64,000 nucleotides of DNA, from positions 21,986,967 through 22,050,966 of the forward strand of contig OY821744.1 of NCBI GenBank assembly GCA_963682055.1, in the 5' to 3' direction. The notes under the pieces were generated by a model, which saw only the letters and a program-made list of their open reading frames with translations, searched no databases and had not been told where the DNA came from. This DNA is from Primula veris (Eukaryota > Streptophyta > Magnoliopsida > Ericales > Primulaceae). A program made the position numbers and the translations under genes. Below are positions 1-9,871 of this stretch, in pieces (within the stretch, counting starts at the first letter, position 1; every line of letters begins with the position of its first letter).

Positions 1-1704
1 ACGCAGATGTGTGGCTTATGGGTAAAAAGATAGAGAGAAAATAAACAAAGATATTTAATTTTTATTAATTTATATGTATTATAATGGTACAACGGTATAA
101 TCCTGTGGTACATAGAAACTCGTTCCATTATCAGACCGTTTCATTGAACGGTAAAGTATTAATGTTCCCAATAAACGGTATTGCAGAAACTACAATAACG
201 ATATAGCGATACGAGTGGTTATTACGGTTAGTTGGTACCATAATACGATACAAAATTCAAGTTACATGTAGAAGATTAATTAGTTTAAAATAACATTCTG
301 TCCGTTAAAGTAATGCCACATTATCACACAAGCCTCAAATTATCAAGAACTCTATCTGTCAAGAGGAAATTGCTTCCGGTTTCTCATTGCGAAAAACTTG
401 CATCCGCGTCATTTCTTTTATATTAAAAAATCAAAAAGAAAGTCAAGTATGAAATAAAATTGAATTTCTAAGAAAAGTATAATCTGTTAATCCTTGCCAA
501 TTTCATATATATTTCATCTGTATCGTATGGCTTCTCGTTTTAATTGACAACGTGACAAACAATTTTTACCCTACATGATAAAATAATCGACCATGTTCTG
601 CATTGTCTCAGTTATTAAGATGACAAACATTTTTTCAAACCGTACGTAGTTGGGTCTCACTATCATTTTTTGGATCCCAATAAAAGATTTATTATTGATT
701 ATAAATAAAAAAAACATGATAATATTTAAAAAAAAATCTACAGTCATAATTTCCTAGTAAAAAATAAACAAACTTTATTAATGTTGACCAAGTATATTAT
801 GTAACTTATGTTACGTACTCTATACATCTATGATCCTTTGTTGCAAGTATATACTCATTCCCCTCAAAATCATAAGTCCATATTTTTAGTCCGGGATATA
901 TGTTACATAATAATATATACTTTTCATAAATATAAACAAATTATTAGGCGATTTTACATATTTGTCCATCTCGCATTAATTTTACTTAAACATAGGTTAA
1001 AAAGTAACGAAATTTTTTTTTACAAAAACAAGGTCATCTTTGTGTTCCTTTATATTAGTAGATTACGCAAAGTGGGCTTATAAAACGGAATAGGAGTACG
1101 AATTATATGATTTTAACCAGGAGAAGGAACGCCTAAAGACAAGAATTTTAGTCATAGACCTTCCACTGAACTAAATGCTAATTAAAATACAATGAAAAGA
1201 CAATTAAGAAATGATGCAGAAAATTGTAGGTGGCTGGCTCACAAATATCGGTGACCTAAACATATTTATTACTTTAGATAATAGACTTTAAGGATAAACT
1301 AAGTTATACCAACCTCTGTAAACCTACCAAAACATGTATGTACACACACTATCAAAACCGTTGCTATTTGTTGTTAAACTGTTATTAAAATTTAGCCACA
1401 ACCATTTTACCAACATAACTCAAAAAAAATTATTATGCTAAATGAACTTTTTTTTTGTAGTGAAAACCCCCATCAAAATATTATTGAGAAAGAAGATCGC
1501 AGGATTAAGAAATACTCATACAGTAGAATCACTGCTAAAAAATGTCAGTTTATCATCAGAGTGTCTGTTGTTAAACTGTTGGTAAACTGAGTGTCGCTAA
1601 ATTTTAGCAATAGTTTCGCAACAGTTTTTATTGTCAAACTGTTGCTAAAATTTAGAGTCACTTACTTTACCAACAATTTTCAAAAAGTAATTTATTGCTA
1701 TTTT

Positions 1705-1743
<39 letters not shown>

Positions 1744-2213
1744 GAATGCACTTCGATTTTTTTTTTTTAAAAGGGATGGAATACGAGAACTTCCATCTCT
1801 TTCGGATAATATAAGGCATGCATGTGTCAAAATTTCAATCAATCACTTCACTAATGGCAAGGAGCTCTGCTTTATTTGGGTGGTTAACCATGAAACTTTG
1901 TGATTATGATAGTTACGCTTTGGACTCCTCGTCCTCTAGTTTAATTTGTGGAGAGTAAATGGTCATGTATATGGATGTGGCTTAGAAGTGTTTGTTAAGT
2001 TCTATTTTAATGAATTAAACATTTTATTGAGTTTTAATTGTTATTACTGTAAAAATAATTATGACCAAATATTTATAAACAATTGAACGAAATAAAAAAT
2101 AATATAAACAATTATTGTATTAATTAACTCACTTCATTAAAGAAAACATATTTAATTCTTGAGAAAGACATATATTAGTTATAATAAAATCAAAAATCAA
2201 ATACAACAATTAT
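1..2213. other. Intergenic, no convincing gene
   Basis: AT-rich DNA with only short open frames of biased composition. It contains a run of 32 T at about 1709-1740 and subterminal-repeat DNA of a CACTA-like family (listed separately). Nothing here resembles a known protein. Confidence 0.6.
1353..1690. repeat. CACTA-like subterminal repeat cluster
   Basis: Repeated, partly palindromic words of the type GTTGCTAAATTTTAGCAAC occur in both orientations. An end-like TTTTTTTTTGTAGTG, the inverse of a CACTACAA terminus, lies near 1450-1463. The same words recur in the better-bounded element at 4568-4753 and near 10.4 kb, so these are probably remnants of one family of non-autonomous CACTA (En/Spm-type) elements. 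Exact ends are not resolved. Confidence 0.4.
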
Positions 2214-2564
2214 TTAAAAACACACATTATTTAGTAAAAAACTTAAACAATTTAAAGATGCGTCAGCCCTAGACTCTCGAACCATAAAATTGCCAAAGTG
2301 TTCATTTTGGATCTTGGTGTGTGCTTGTTTGTTGCGAAGCGAAACACGTCTCTCTTGATACCCGGTTGGATGCGGATTTCCAATGAGTAGAAGTGTTGGA
2401 GGGGAATCGGCCGAACTCGCCATTAGAAAGTTTCTAGACACTAACTCTTCTGGAGGCTCACCTTCATAAGTTGTATTGTGCAATATTATGCACACTAATA
2501 TTAATATGACGTCCTTAAAATTTTCTTGTCCCGCAAGCATGTCGACCCTCTTAAAATGTGTCAC
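2214..2564 (-). pseudogene. PIF/Harbinger-like transposase C-terminal fragment
   Basis: A 116-residue open frame contains VCIILHN followed by an acidic-proline stretch (EGEPPEE), then a segment with LRNKQAHTKIQNEHF. In plant PIF/Harbinger (DDE_Tnp_4) transposases, the 'CIILHNM' motif precedes an acidic loop and a C-terminal region with an RxxLRxxLxxHIW pattern, which this weakly echoes. The catalytic DDE region is absent, so it would be a relic even if the assignment is right. The similarity rests on short motifs; an unrelated chance ORF is possible. Confidence 0.35.
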
Positions 2565-3968
2565 CCTAACAAAGCAAATGCATGCTCGAAGAACAATTTT
2601 TGGGTATTGTGCAAAAGTACTTTTTATGTGATATAGGAGACGGAAAAAATTTCACTAAGCAAACCCGGTCTATAGAGGGTAAGTCCTATCAATAAGGTAG
2701 CGTCTCATATTTTAATGCATTCCGTTTACTAGATAGTTACAAGGTAGAACTCATTTTTAAGGTAGCTATCAAATAAATAAAACTTCTTTAGTATATTGAT
2801 GTTGTTATACAATCCGATTGCCTTGAAATATAAAAATGAATATAAATTTTAATGCATTGCCTTGATGTTGTTATACTATTTTTTTTAGCACTAGCCTGAT
2901 TACATACACTCAGACTCACTATTTTAAATTACTCCTGAGTCGCATAAGGTCTCCACGAGAAATGATATGCACATACATTTACACTTCTTTATATATTTCT
3001 TGAATGATATGCACATACATTTACACTTCTCTATATATTTCTTGTGATAGTGGTGAAAAATTATCTTAAAATTATATGTTAGCACATATTTTTTTTTTAT
3101 CAATAATGGTAATAACATAGTTTTTTTTAATTGATACCAATTTTAATGGGGATCACAATGACTACCACGAGAAAATAAAGCTTGTGTTTCGCTACAATAT
3201 CCAACTTAACAACACATAAAAAGAACAATAAATCATATTATCACCAGTTTTAAGAGTTAAAGACAGAACAAACAAAAAATTGCAAATTTTATTTTTCTGA
3301 ATTACACAAATTTATGCTAAAAAAACATAGAAAGATGCAAAATCTTTTGTTCAATCTCATTTAAAATTAAAAGTTAGAACATGTGACAAAGACGGTAAAC
3401 AAAATAACTTCAAAATTTCAAACTTATCACCTTTTCTTCATAAAAATACATCTAAAAAGACAAAAGGTCTCACCGAAGTTGGGAATTTGGCCAGAAGCTG
3501 CTCGTACATAGGAACCGACTCCGAAAATGACATATGCTAAAACAAACATAAAAAAGAATCGCATATCAGCAAACATATTTAGCAGCAACTTTCAAGAAAA
3601 TAAGAACAAACACACACACACACACGACACAGACCAGTGCTTCATTAACAAGTATCTCATCAACTTCTAAATTATGATTCTCTCCCATTAATCCCTAATT
3701 CTTCGCGTAAAAAAAACAGATCTCCTGAAAACTCAATCCAGAACATATTTTCCGAGGCCAAATTGCTTAATAACATACATACACAAATTAAAATTGTGAG
3801 TTTAACAAATTTTGTAAACTCTAATTAATGCCTACACCATTACACACTCTGCCTATTTAGTTCAATTGAGAGTGATTAATACTAGTAACGACAATTTCGT
3901 ATCCAAATTATAACTGCACCGTATGTATGCATGTATATGTATGCACAATTATATATATATATATATAT
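2565..3968. other. Intergenic, no gene seen
   Basis: AT-rich with no supported coding region. It contains a 42-bp direct duplication (2961-3044), a (CA)n run near 3610-3625 and a (TA)n run just before the MITE at 3969. Confidence 0.6.
2961..3044. repeat. 42-bp tandem duplication
   Basis: Two adjacent copies of a unit starting AATGATATGCACATACATTT, at 2961 and 3003, nearly identical. Confidence 0.75.
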
Positions 3969-4175
3969 AGTGAAAGGATCCGTACACACATAAAAAAAAC
4001 ACATTATCTTTACACATCAATCACAACCCTTCATTTACTAAATTTTAATGGTCAAGATTAGTTCATCTAATAATAAGAATAAACACATAATCTTGACCAT
4101 TAAAATTTAGTAAATGGAGGGTTGTGATTGATGTGTAAAGATAATGTGTTTTTTTATGTGTGTACGGATCCTTCT
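3969..4175. mobile_element. Foldback MITE inserted in a (TA)n tract (Micron-like)
   Basis: Two arms of about 90 bp are near-perfect inverted repeats. The outer word AGGATCCGTACACACAT is at about 3976, and its complement ends near 4172. A loop of about 30 bp separates the arms (about 4062-4090). Both sides are flanked by TA dinucleotide repeats, so the element appears to have inserted within or generated a TA microsatellite. Micron MITEs of rice are a known TA-microsatellite-targeting family. This element shares that habit, but I cannot show sequence homology. No coding capacity. Confidence 0.7.
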
Positions 4176-4257
4176 ATATATATATATATATATACACTAA
4201 TGATTTCATAAATAGATTTTCAAAATAAATTAATTCGGGAGACAACTAAAGATAATA

Positions 4258-4493
4258 CTCCATCCGTTCCTATTTATTTGTCCATTACGAAACTATGTGT
4301 AATTTTGACCGGCCGGAAACTTGTATCAAAATTGTCGGAATGAAATTTTTTAAAAGTTGATCATATAATTCAAATGTTAAATTTTATGATTAGATTTAAA
4401 AAAAAATTCATTTCGACAATTTTGATACTAGTTATAATCCGGTCAAAATTACACGTAGTTTCGTAATGAAAAATTAAATAGAAAGGTAGAAAG
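4258..4493. mobile_element. Stowaway-type MITE, copy 1
   Basis: The left end CTCCATCCGTTCC is a near match to the Stowaway terminal consensus CTCCCTCCGTTCC. The body is a long imperfect inverted repeat: TCCATTACGAAACT near 4282 and its complement near 4455, with AATTTTGACCGG and its complement inside. TA flanks both ends (4256-4257, 4494-4495), the target duplication of Tc1/Mariner-type elements. The right terminus is eroded. No coding capacity. Confidence 0.8.
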
Positions 4494-4567
4494 TAATAAA
4501 AACAAGATTAAATAGAAAGGTTAGGTTACCTCGTACCAGGTTGTGGTGCCGAAGAGATGAAATTTAA

Positions 4568-4753
4568 CACTACAAGAAAAAGTTCATTTAGCATCATAAT
4601 TTTTTTTCGGTTATGTTGCTAAACTGGATGTGGCTAAATTTTAGTAACAGTTTAGCAACACATTATGTTACTATTTGTTACTAAACTGTTGCTAAAATTT
4701 AGCAATATAACTAAAAAAGTTTCATAATACTAAATAAATTTTTTCTTCTAGTG
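4568..4753. mobile_element. Miniature CACTA element
   Basis: Starts CACTACAAGAAAAA and ends TTTTTTCTTCTAGTG, a matched terminal inverted repeat of the En/Spm CACTA type. The 186-bp body holds subterminal words such as TTGCTAAA and TTTAGCAA in both orientations. The flanks are TTAA on each side (4564-4567 and 4754-4757), so either the duplication is the palindrome TTAA or the terminal repeat extends outward. CACTA elements usually make 3-bp duplications, so this deserves checking. Non-coding; it would need a transposase in trans. Confidence 0.7.
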
Positions 4754-4757
4754 TTAA

Positions 4758-5610
4758 TGAGAGATGGTAACGAGGTTATAGCAACAGCCCACAGTTCATG
4801 GGGGTAATTAGTTGGGGAGCGAGACATACGAAACAATCGTGTGTGGGTTAGTTTATTTTTTACGATTAAAATAAATAGGAACAACTTCTGGAACCCCTTA
4901 AAGCTGTAGCAATAAATTTATTTTTTTCTAAAAAATAAATAAATTAACATTAGGAACGGTGATGTTATTAGGATTGCCTTTTATGCGTTCCGAAGCTTAG
5001 TAACATAAAAACGGGGTTTCTAATGTAAAATGTCTAGCGTTCCTAAAAGTCTATTTTGGTGCAGTATTTGAAGTCTAATACCATGGTGTGCGGGCCACAT
5101 CGGTCATGATGGTGGGGGATTGAAGGGTCGTGAGGATCTACATGTATAATAGTTTGTACCGCAACTTAATTAATATCTAATTTGTCATTAGAAAAGGTAA
5201 TAAAATATTTTTCTGGATATTTTATAATGTTTTATGAAATTGTAAAACTAGTACTTAATACTAGTTCCCTCGTAACAAAGCCACCTCAATTATACTTTAT
5301 TAGATTACCAAAATTAGTAAAGGGCAATAATTAATAAAACTCTCGAGCTTTTATATAATTAGTCTCAAAATTTTGTTACTTATATATACTTCATCCATGT
5401 TTTGTTCAAGGAATCCGTTCCATCTTTGATCATGTGTTTTAAATTATTTTACTCTTGAAATGGTATGCTATACCCAGATAAAAAAAAAGGAAATAGGAAA
5501 TAAAAACAAATCATTCAAAATATTTTCTTCCAAAAAAGGCTACTTTTTCATTATACTAAATCGAGCATAATCTAGGCTGACTCTCTCTCACCAATCAATT
5601 TCACAACACC
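4758..5610. other. Intergenic, no gene seen
   Basis: AT-rich DNA without a supported gene or a clear repeat structure. Confidence 0.6.
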
Positions 5611-6372
5611 TTAGAGTTTACCGCATAGCCTCACCCATCACTTGTTTATGGAGTGGCTACGACGATAGTGATCCGTCGGAAATTTATCGAACTGCATACA
5701 CATTTATAAAATATATATACATTCTTGAAAAAAATATCAAGTGACATTAGAGTTTCCCCCTACCCACACCTACCATTTGCCCATGGTTTGGTGATGGCTA
5801 TCCTGGATCGCGTCGGACCTTCGGCGAATTGCATACATATTTGTAAAAGGTATACACATTCGTGCCAAGTGCATGCACTTTACTCATAGCATACCCTTTC
5901 TCTTCTTTGGTCATCGACGGAGGTCGCCGAAAAACCGACGAACCTCAGACGAGGTCGCCAAAAATCCGACAAAGTGTATTTACAATCGTGGAGAGTGTAT
6001 ACACAATTATGAATAACCAACAAAATCATTATCTGCATTCAAACAATCGTGAATTAAATACACAATCATGTTTGCACTTTCCAGGATTGTTTATGAGCTT
6101 TTCACGAATGTATATACATTTTCGATGATTGTGTATGCAATTCGTCGGACCTCCGGATAGGTCGTTGGAGGTACGTCGGACCTTCGTGGACATATTATGA
6201 TGACCAAATAAGAAAAAAATATATGTATTTTAAGAAAGGTCATGCATTTTCCACGAACATATATGCATTTCACGATTTTGTATATAATTCGCTGAAAATC
6301 GCCGGAGCTCTCGCAAACCACCGCCCTAACCCATGTGCAACTGATGGGTGGGAGTAGGGGGTAAACTCTAAT
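5611..6372. mobile_element. Foldback element with a third, direct arm
   Basis: The segment 5746-6372 begins ATTAGAGTTTCCCCCTACCC and ends with the inverse (GGGGGTAAACTCTAAT). Inverted-repeat arms of at least 100 bp include CCCATGGTTTGG, GTCGGACCT, GCGAATTGCATAC and related words. A further direct copy of the arm starts at 5611 (TTAGAGTTTACC). The interior is richer in CG dinucleotides than its surroundings and repeats the words GTATACACATT and GTCGGACC. No transposase is visible. It could be a foldback or Mutator-derived non-autonomous element. I could not find a flanking duplication. Confidence 0.55.
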
Positions 6373-8497
6373 TTGATTTGAAATTGAGTGATGAGGGAGA
6401 GTTGAGGTAAATTGCGATTGATTTGAGATGAGCATAGAGAAAGTTGTACTGTTTAGATGAGCATAGAGAAAGTTGTACTGTTTAGCAAAAAGATTTGGAA
6501 TAGCAATTTTTAGGAATATAATTTGATGCCTGTATCTGTTTGGGAATTTTTCCAAAGGAAATGATGAAGTCCTAACTCACTCACCCCTGACCTTGAGTAA
6601 CCACGTTGATCCTCACATACCAAAACAAACTTACTTTAGATTTTTTGAAGTGTTAATGAGTTTTTTTGATTTTGTTTTGACCGCAACAAGTGTGGTCACG
6701 AGTGTCGAAACTGTGAACATTCCAAGATAAAAACAAAGATATATAAGAACTCCTTTCATTCTAGACAATACGTGTTTAAAAGAATTAACATTATCAGTCA
6801 CAATATCATTTGTATTGGACATTAACATAATATATTCACAAAATGCATTTGGGACGAAACGAATAAATTTAAATATGGGGACCGATATTCTGTGCTTATT
6901 AAACAAAATTTCTTGTAGAATAAATTTTATTTGATTTTTTTGGGTATATATCCAATAGACAATCTAACAAAATGCAAAAGTAATTTATTAGCGTATGTAT
7001 ATGAATTTCTTAATTATTAATGGTTTATATATACATACACAAAATGATGTGGGTGTAGTGTGACCTTTCGACAAAGCAAATTTTGACGGGCAAAATGGTA
7101 CAAAATATGGAAAAAAAGACATAAGATGTAAATTGATAAAGCTTTATAGATGAAATCAATAGAATATGAGACATTGAGAGTAAATTGATAAAATAAAATG
7201 AGAACTCAAGATGTTTTTCTTAAATCTCTCATAATTGAAGGTAAAAATAATTTTATTATTTTAGAAAAGTGGGATAGCAAAATCAACTAAGGTAATATAT
7301 ATAATAACATTGCCCTTTTTTTTTTGTCTCTTTGCATACCGAATACCATGTTGGTCACGACCCAATCTATTGTTTCTTCTATTCAGAATTCTGCTAGTTT
7401 CTATAGGTACAAATAATGGAACGAGACAGCTTACTTTTTCCATTGAGAAGTAATTTTAGTTACAAAGAGTTAATTGTTCCTAAATTAATACTTTTCCTCT
7501 ATGTGCAAATAAATACGGTTCGGAACAAGTTGCTCCAAAATACACGTGATAAACTAACGAGTGCCAATTTTGAAATAACCTAGCTTGGACAGGATTCCTC
7601 CTTGCTACAAACGTGTTCATTTATCATTGGTATAAGTTTAATGTTTTACAGTAATATATCCATCATTCCTTTTTGTCCCATTCTATTGTTCTGCATTAGA
7701 AAACCCCAAATTTAAGTAGACAAAATTATGACACATTTTTTGTATATTTTTTTTCAAGTTTAACCCTATTATATTTAATTAATTTTAGAGTTATTTGGAT
7801 AAATATAAAATTGTAAACACTTAAGACAATACTTAGAAAAGTGAACAATTAAATTATAACTTCCTAAAATGTAATAATATTATACTATAAAAAGGAAATA
7901 GAGGTATCTGTACTCTCCAAACTTTACAGTCTTTATTAACACAATAAATTATGCACACAACCCTCCTAACATTAAACATTTGTTCCCAAAACAGAAGTAA
8001 TAATTTAGCACAGTGTTACGCACACAATTCCATGTATCAATAATCCAATGCAAAATTTGATCCTTGTATTTCCAATTTCTAAGTTAAATGAACAAGAACC
8101 AAATCAAAAACCACAACTACAAAGAAAATAAAATCTCCAACAACAACGTCGTTGTTTCCCATGCTTTGGAACACAGAAAAATTAATCCAACTACATCGGA
8201 ACATAACTTATCTCTTAGATGCCAAGTGTAGAAGTAATGAGATAGGGCTAGCTAGGGTCACCGGTCACTCATAGTGATAGACTATAGCAACTAATGAACT
8301 ATATTACGACCAGTTTTAAAGAAAGATGACTGATAGAAAGACAACACTTAGCATCTCAATGCACAGAAGTAAGTTGGTGAAGACACTCCCATTTTAAAAA
8401 TAATTGACAACAAATAAAAAAAAAATTATATATAAAATATCAGCCCCTCCCATTTAACTTTCTGGTTTGGTTCCGTCCATGTCTCCATGAGAGCTAC
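6373..8497. other. Intergenic, no gene seen
   Basis: AT-rich. It includes a 29-bp direct duplication near 6426-6484 (AGATGAGCATAGAGAAAG repeated) and, at its right end, the presumed 3' flank of the DUF617 gene. The short open frames have no recognisable features. Confidence 0.6.
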
Positions 8498-9268
8498 TCA
8501 TACCCGAAGCAAGTAAATGCTGAGCTCGGGACCACCGTGACCATCGGGGTTCATCATGTAAAAAGCCTCAGAGTCCCTCGACCCAACAACCCTCTCAAAC
8601 CTAGCTCTCATATACATAAGTTCTCCCTCCCCGCTATCTTCCTCTGCAGCCTCTCGCTGGGCAGGTAAAACACCGGCCCCCATCGTGATGGGTCCCACCA
8701 AGCTCAGCACCTTCCAATCCTCGGGCCCGCAATCCCTCCTAACTCCATACCCACACTTCTTCCCATTACAATAGGTTCTCCAGATCGGCTCATCTAACAA
8801 TTTCACCCCAGCTCCCTTCTTCTTATTATTATCAATTTTCCTCTCACACTCAAGGGCGATACGGACCATTCCAGAGGCCATTTCCTTCACGAGGATGCTT
8901 GTAGGGGTAGCGAGCTCAACGAGGAACCCTGGCCTTGAGTTTGGGTCCTCTTGGAAGGCGAAGTGTACGTGCCCTCTACGGTACCCAAAGAGGGTACCTA
9001 CTACCTTTGTCCCTAGACCTTTGTAGTGGATGTTTTTACTCCTTGAGAAAAGGCTTAAGGCTCTTTTGAGCCTAGTGGTGGGTTTCTTTTTGGGCAGTTT
9101 TGCGGATAAGTCCAAGGCTTGGAATTTGAGCTCTTCTTCGTAGGCTGAGGAGAAAGTAAGGACTTCTTCTTCTTGGTCGTCGAATTCGTCTTCGGGTTTC
9201 TTCTTCCAGCTGAGGAATCTTCTGGAGAAGGAGAATGATGAGTCAGATTTTGCTGTGATTGACTTCAT
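8498..9268 (-). CDS. DUF617 protein, MIZU-KUSSEI1 (MIZ1)-like
   Basis: Intact 256-residue protein, single exon. Residues 1-80 are a variable, charged leader with an acidic patch and a basic stretch (KKKPTTRLKRALSLF). From about residue 85 to the end it follows the plant-specific DUF617 family in order: GTLFGYRRGHVHFAFQ, then PGFLVELATPTSILVKEM and GMVRIALECE, later LLDEPIWRTYCNGKKCGYG, then GAGVLP, MRARFERVVGS, DSEAFYMMNPDG and a C-terminal GPELSIYLLRV. Arabidopsis MIZ1, the founding member, is needed for root hydrotropism; most paralogues are uncharacterised, so the precise role here is unknown. No signal peptide or membrane segment is apparent. Base composition is clearly richer in GC than the surroundings, as expected for a real gene. 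It is the only intact host gene in the window. Confidence 0.93.
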   Translation of the reverse strand: MKSITAKSDSSFSFSRRFLSWKKKPEDEFDDQEEEVLTFSSAYEEELKFQALDLSAKLPKKKPTTRLKRALSLFSRSKNIHYKGLGTKVVGTLFGYRRGHVHFAFQEDPNSRPGFLVELATPTSILVKEMASGMVRIALECERKIDNNKKKGAGVKLLDEPIWRTYCNGKKCGYGVRRDCGPEDWKVLSLVGPITMGAGVLPAQREAAEEDSGEGELMYMRARFERVVGSRDSEAFYMMNPDGHGGPELSIYLLRV

Positions 9269-9548
9269 TTTGGGGAGAAATTAATAATTAAACCCGGAGG
9301 AATGAAGAAACAAGGAAAATTTACTACTTAATATTTATCAACAAACGGATAAGAGAATAGATTTTAAGCGTTTTGAGGTGAAGCAAAATCAAAGAAAAAT
9401 GTTCAAACCCCAGCAACAGGAATGGAAAAGGGATTTAATCAATTAGTTTTCGCAGAGATTTATCCAGATGAGAAATCTTGGAAAAACAAAGAACTTGAAG
9501 GTTTTGTAGCAGTGAAAGTTGGAAGTTATGGGTTGAGAATACGTGGTT

Positions 9549-9557
9549 CTAAATAGG
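9549..9557 (-). promoter_or_regulatory. Possible TATA-like element of the DUF617 gene
   Basis: Minus-strand CCTATTTAG lies about 280 bp upstream of the DUF617 start codon. It would imply a leader of about 250 nt. This is a weak match and other AT-rich words are nearby. Confidence 0.25.
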
Positions 9558-9648
9558 GAGAGGTTTGGTCTAGAGAGTAGGAGTATACTGACGAAAATAA
9601 GTTGAGCAGCCTTACCTACATATGAGAGAGAGTCAGAGATATATTACT

Positions 9649-9871
9649 ACCTCCCTTATTATTTAAATATATATTATGAAATTACGTTTAATTTTAACCG
9701 ATTAATAATTTGTATCAAATTTATCGGAATAAAATATTTTAAAAATTCATCATATAGTTTAAATGTTAAATTTTAAAAAAAATTATTTCAATAATTTTAA
9801 TATAAGTTATAAGTCGGTCAAATTATGATAATTAAATTGAACAAAAAATAAATAGTAAGTGAAATTGGGAA
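9649..9871. mobile_element. Stowaway-type MITE, copy 2 (diverged)
   Basis: The left end TACCTCCCTTATT is followed by ATTATGAAATTACGTTTAATTTTAACCG. The right half carries the inverse words (TCGGTCAAATTATGATAATTAAATT). The internal words AATTTATCGGAATAAA and AATTCATCATATAG match copies 1 and 3, so this is the same family with eroded termini. The right boundary is approximate. Confidence 0.6.

Noticed and set aside
808..1083. 91-residue ORF
   Set aside because: AT-rich random-like composition, no motif, no flanking gene signals.
5862..6555. Two overlapping opposite-strand ORFs (88 and 154 residues)
   Set aside because: Both fall within the foldback repeat; their peptides mirror the inverted arms.
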